DNA of 15,619 nt from JALORV01 sp035255845 (GTDB lineage Bacteria > Pseudomonadota > Gammaproteobacteria > Burkholderiales > Burkholderiaceae_F), in contig DATEZE010000003.1 of the NCBI GenBank assembly GCA_035255845.1, forward strand, positions 1 to 15,619, written 5' to 3'. Every line of letters begins with the position of its first letter. The stretch's first letter is position 1. A program made the translations under genes and the position numbers. Below, piece by piece: positions 13,114 through 15,619 of the stretch. The notes beneath the pieces were generated by a model. That model was not told where the DNA came from and did not search any database. It saw only the letters and a list, made by a program, of their open reading frames with translations.

Positions 13114-14577
13114 ATGCCTGCACTGTCGGTGCTCGATCTCGCGATGTTCGTGCTCGAGTCGCGCGAGCGTCACTTCAACGTCGGGCCGCTGATCGTCATC
13201 GACCCGCCCGAGAAGCAGCGCGCAAAATTCGCCGACCGGCTGCTGGCGAGGATGATGAAGCGCCCGGTAGGGCCGCCCTTCAACTACAAACTGCGCACAC
13301 CGCTGCTGGGCGTGCCCTCGCTCGAGGTCGATGCCGAATTCGACCTGTCTCGGCACGTGCACCGCGTCACGCTCGACGCGCCGGGCAGCCTGCAGCAACT
13401 GTTCGACCGGGCCTGCAAACTGCACGAGCGACACCTCGACCGCGCGCATCCACTGTGGGAGATGTACATCATCGACGGGCTCGAGGGTGGCAAGGTCGCG
13501 CTGTTCGGCAGGATGCACCACGGCGTGATCGACGGCCGCACCTTCGTCACGGTAGTCTCGCAATGGCTGGCGCTGTCGCCCACCGAGCGCACGGTGCGTG
13601 CGATGTGGGAGGGCGTGCCGCAGCGCAAGCGCGGCGGCGCGCGCCGCGGCCTGCTTGAGCAGGTACTGCGTGCGCTGGGTCAGGCCAAAGGCACCGCGGT
13701 AAGCGCGGCGTCGCTTTACCGCATGCTCGCAGAGCAGGCGCTGGCCGCGGTGGGCGTTGGGACCGGCCGCGCGATGCTGCTGCCCTTCACCCGCATTCCG
13801 AAGGTGCTGCAGGCGCGCTCGTCGACGCGCCGGGCGTTCGACTTCTGCAACCTGCCGATCCCGGCGATGAAGGCGCTGGGCAAGGCGCATGGTGTCAGTC
13901 TGAACGACATACTGCTGCTGACGCTGGACGTTGCACTGGCGCGCTATCTGCACGACATCGGCAAGCGACCTGACAAGCCACTCGTGACGGCGATGCCGGT
14001 CGGGCTGGAAGGCGCCCGGGGCGGCAACCAGATCGCTATCCTGCAGTTCCCGCTCGGCGCGCCCGGCCTGTCAGCCGCTTCGCGACTGAAGCAGATCCGC
14101 CGCCATACAGGCACGATCAAGGACGTGATCAAGCGCGAGGCCGGCGGCACGGTGATGCTGTTCACGACGCTGGTGCACGGCGTACCCGCGCTGCTCGAGA
14201 AGCTGGGCATTAAGGGAGGCATCGCGGTCAGCAACCTCGTCGTCTCCAACCCTTTCGGCATGCCGGAGAAGCGCTACCTGATGGGTGGCAAAGTCGAGCT
14301 GGCGCTGCCGCTCTCGGTCGTCAACGCCGGACAGATGCTCAACGTCACCGCGGTGACGCTCGACGACCAGTTGCAGATCGCCTTCCTCGCCATTCCGGAG
14401 GCCGTGCCGCGGCTGCACAAGCTCGTGCAATACACGCGCGAAGCCTTCGATGCGATGGATGCGGAACTGATCGACGTGCATCCGGCCAAGGTCGCGGTCG
14501 CCACGGCGCGCAAGCCAGCACGTCGGCCCGCGGCGCGCAAGACCTCGCACCGGGCGACACAAGCGCCGGCGACGTGA
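13114..14577 (+). CDS. Wax ester synthase / diacylglycerol acyltransferase (WS/DGAT)
   Basis: This 487-residue protein esterifies acyl-CoA with a fatty alcohol or diacylglycerol, producing storage lipid at the membrane or inclusion surface. The N-terminus (LSVLDLAMFVLESRERHFNVG) and the PLWEMYIIDGL segment match the family. The catalytic HHxxxDG motif is HHGVIDG at residues 135-141. A later LNDILLLTLDVAL segment corresponds to the conserved ND motif. Residues about 463-487 form a basic Ala/Pro/Arg/Lys tail (KPARRPAARK), beyond the usual fold end; it could bind acidic surfaces or nucleic acid, but this is only a composition remark. The gene follows the branched-acyl-CoA operon on the same strand, so its acyl donors may include branched acids, as in isoprenoid wax esters of Marinobacter. 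The ATG start gives the expected N-terminus. Confidence 0.9.
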   Translation: MPALSVLDLAMFVLESRERHFNVGPLIVIDPPEKQRAKFADRLLARMMKRPVGPPFNYKLRTPLLGVPSLEVDAEFDLSRHVHRVTLDAPGSLQQLFDRACKLHERHLDRAHPLWEMYIIDGLEGGKVALFGRMHHGVIDGRTFVTVVSQWLALSPTERTVRAMWEGVPQRKRGGARRGLLEQVLRALGQAKGTAVSAASLYRMLAEQALAAVGVGTGRAMLLPFTRIPKVLQARSSTRRAFDFCNLPIPAMKALGKAHGVSLNDILLLTLDVALARYLHDIGKRPDKPLVTAMPVGLEGARGGNQIAILQFPLGAPGLSAASRLKQIRRHTGTIKDVIKREAGGTVMLFTTLVHGVPALLEKLGIKGGIAVSNLVVSNPFGMPEKRYLMGGKVELALPLSVVNAGQMLNVTAVTLDDQLQIAFLAIPEAVPRLHKLVQYTREAFDAMDAELIDVHPAKVAVATARKPARRPAARKTSHRATQAPAT

Positions 14578-14740
14578 CGAACGAAGCTGCGGCAGCCCTG
14601 ACCAAGGTCGCAGCCCCGGCGCGCAAGCAAAAACGATTCATGAAGACTTCCGGATCCCTCGGCGGCCGCTGGATGGTTCGGCTCGCCGGCCTATGGGCAG
14701 CGCTGCTGTGCGCCGCGCCCGGCTTCCAACGACGGCACGG
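14574..14740 (+). pseudogene. Possible 5' remnant of a secreted-protein gene
   Basis: A + strand frame opens with GTG at 14574 (overlapping the acyltransferase stop as GTGA), or at an in-frame ATG at 14641. From the ATG it reads MKTSGSLGGRWMVRLAGLW then AALLCAAPGF, a convincing signal-peptide shape with a basic start and an Ala/Leu core. After about 14728 the frame turns into the antisense of the Rieske gene, and it stops at 14828. No mature domain follows. I read it as the beginning of a gene whose body was lost where it meets the opposing Rieske gene. No Shine-Dalgarno sequence is seen before either start. It could also be a chance frame. Confidence 0.35.
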
Positions 14741-14975
14741 TCGGCTGGCAGGCGCTGTCCAGACTGAACTTCAGTCCGTGCACCGGGCAGATGACGCGCG
14801 TCCCCTGCAGCTTGCCGTTGCTAAGTGAGCCGCCCTGGTGCGGGCAGCTGTCGTCGATGGCGTACACCGCGTCTCCGATCCTGAACACGGCCAGGTCGAG
14901 ACCGGCCTTGCAGACGCGACGCCCGCGGCCGTCGAGCAGGGCGCTCAGTTCGATCAGCGGGATCGGCGCGCTCAT
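14691..14975 (-). CDS. Small Rieske [2Fe-2S] ferredoxin, probably truncated at the C-terminus
   Basis: From ATG 14975 the product has 94 residues. Ligands for a Rieske cluster are present: Cys44 and His46 in CPHQGG, Cys63 and His66 in CPVHGLKF, with the expected spacing. Such proteins pass electrons to oxygenases or serve as small electron carriers in the cytoplasm. After LDSACQPTVPSLEAG the chain ends with GRGAQQRCP instead of the usual final strands (a YPVRV-type segment and a Gly-turn). It is therefore about 10-15 residues shorter than typical relatives and probably damaged. The gene starts 37 bases after the MFS transporter stop on the same strand and may share its transcript. An upstream TTG at 15023 would add a polar, unlikely N-terminus. 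Whether the shortened protein folds is uncertain. Confidence 0.75.
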   Translation of the reverse strand: MSAPIPLIELSALLDGRGRRVCKAGLDLAVFRIGDAVYAIDDSCPHQGGSLSNGKLQGTRVICPVHGLKFSLDSACQPTVPSLEAGRGAQQRCP

Positions 14976-15012
14976 CGGATCACCATGTGACCTCTCGTCA
15001 TGCCCATGATTC

Positions 15013-15619
15013 TCAGTGCGCAACGACTCCGCGCGGCGCCGCCAGGACGCGCGGGCCCCGTGCGGCGAGCGCGAAGAACACCGCGCCGGCGATGACGATC
15101 AAATCCGTGCCGATCAGCACTGTGGTCAACGGGTGGGTCGAGCCTGCGGCCGCAAGGCGGTCGCTGACAGCGCCGGCCGCGGCGTTGCCGATCGCAACGG
15201 CAAAGACGTTGATCACCATCATGGTGAAGCCGGTGACCGTGGAACGCATCTGTACGGGCGTCAGTCCCTGGATCAACGCCAGCGCGGGCCCGTACAGCGC
15301 CAGCGGCAGGAAGAAGGCGGCGCACATCCCCGTATAGAACAGTATCGAGCCGGGCTCGGCGAAGCGGTAAGCGAGCATCAGTGGCCCGCACAGGAGGACG
15401 AGCAGGGCCATGAAACCGGCGTGGCCGCCCTTGATGTAGTGCGCAAGTCGATCGCTCAGCACGCCGCCGACGAGCGAACCCAGCACGCCGAAGGCCAGGC
15501 CGATCGCGCCGACCTGGCGGGCAATGCCAGCAGCATCAAAGCCGCGCTCACGGACCAGCCAAAGCTGTGTGAACGCTATCGCGACAAACACCAGGTGCAC
15601 CAGAACGAAGCCGATGATG
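15013..15619 (-). CDS. MFS transporter, C-terminal part (5' end outside the window)
   Basis: The frame is open from the right edge to a TGA at 15013-15015 and encodes about 202 residues, roughly the second half of a 12-helix major facilitator. Hydrophobic helices alternate with short loops. The loop GVLSDRLAHYIKGG, between helices, resembles the conserved G-x-x-x-D-R motif that recurs in each half, and the segment GLTPVQMRSTVTGF is typical of the second domain. Such carriers move small organic molecules across the inner membrane by proton coupling. The next gene downstream on the strand is the Rieske ferredoxin, so uptake coupled to an oxygenase pathway is possible. Substrate and subfamily cannot be determined from this fragment. 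Confidence 0.85.
   Translation of the reverse strand, partial: IIGFVLVHLVFVAIAFTQLWLVRERGFDAAGIARQVGAIGLAFGVLGSLVGGVLSDRLAHYIKGGHAGFMALLVLLCGPLMLAYRFAEPGSILFYTGMCAAFFLPLALYGPALALIQGLTPVQMRSTVTGFTMMVINVFAVAIGNAAAGAVSDRLAAAGSTHPLTTVLIGTDLIVIAGAVFFALAARGPRVLAAPRGVVAH

Noticed and set aside
12553..13953. Minus-strand open frame of about 466 codons opposite the membrane protein and WS/DGAT genes
   Set aside because: Gln/Arg/His-rich low-complexity translation, typical of an antisense shadow in GC-rich DNA.
12562..14677. NotI-type GCGGCCGC sites (near 12564 and 14672) and a GGATCC near 14653, suggesting cloning junctions
   Set aside because: Such sites occur naturally in GC-rich genomes, and the reading frames run through the surrounding sequence without vector-like features.
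1..15619. CRISPR arrays, tRNA/rRNA genes, insertion sequences or attachment sites
   Set aside because: No regularly spaced repeats, transposase motifs, terminal repeats or RNA-gene signatures were seen on either strand.

Overview
The window looks like part of a GC-rich proteobacterial chromosome. Gene order, the MalT/AlkS-type regulator and the small Rieske protein fit a beta- or gammaproteobacterium of Burkholderiales or Rhodocyclales type, but this is inference and no taxonomic marker is present. There are no rRNA, tRNA, CRISPR or insertion-sequence features, and no gene-free stretch over 300 bases.

Left part (1-5739, + strand): the 3' end of an HSL-type esterase, a PaaG-like enoyl-CoA isomerase/hydratase, a large MalT-like LuxR regulator (about 915 aa), and a fatty-acid-type acyl-CoA synthetase. 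Centre (5909-6792): a divergent TetR repressor. The 206-base gap between it and the main operon carries two near-identical inverted repeats that are likely its operators.

Main operon (6793-12084, + strand, gaps of 9-32 bases): SCPx-type thiolase, a MaoC-fold subunit that has lost its catalytic pair, a catalytic MaoC hydratase, an SDR dehydrogenase, an acyl-CoA dehydrogenase with its base in the isovaleryl/long-chain position, and an alpha-methylacyl-CoA racemase. Together with the acyl-CoA synthetase this is a full set for beta-oxidation of 2-methyl-branched acyl-CoAs. It parallels the peroxisomal AMACR / multifunctional enzyme 2 / SCPx route. Likely substrates are acyclic isoprenoid acids, steroid side chains or similar branched acids. 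The exact substrate cannot be read from sequence.

Right part (12107-14577): a SRPBCC lipid-binding-fold protein, a small four-helix membrane protein, and a WS/DGAT wax-ester/triacylglycerol synthase with a basic Ala/Arg/Lys tail. An esterase stands at one end of the window and an acyltransferase at the other, which suggests storage and mobilisation of the same acyl groups. At 14578-14740 a + strand signal-peptide-like reading frame runs head-on into a Rieske ferredoxin gene (- strand) that lacks its usual C-terminal strand. This suggests a deletion or recombination junction. The window ends inside an MFS transporter gene (- strand) that precedes the Rieske gene.

The most useful new observations are the TetR operator pair, the discrete peroxisome-like branched-chain module with its hydratase subunit pair, a 10-base element shared by the two promoter regions flanking the LuxR gene, and the truncated-gene junction near 14.7 kb.
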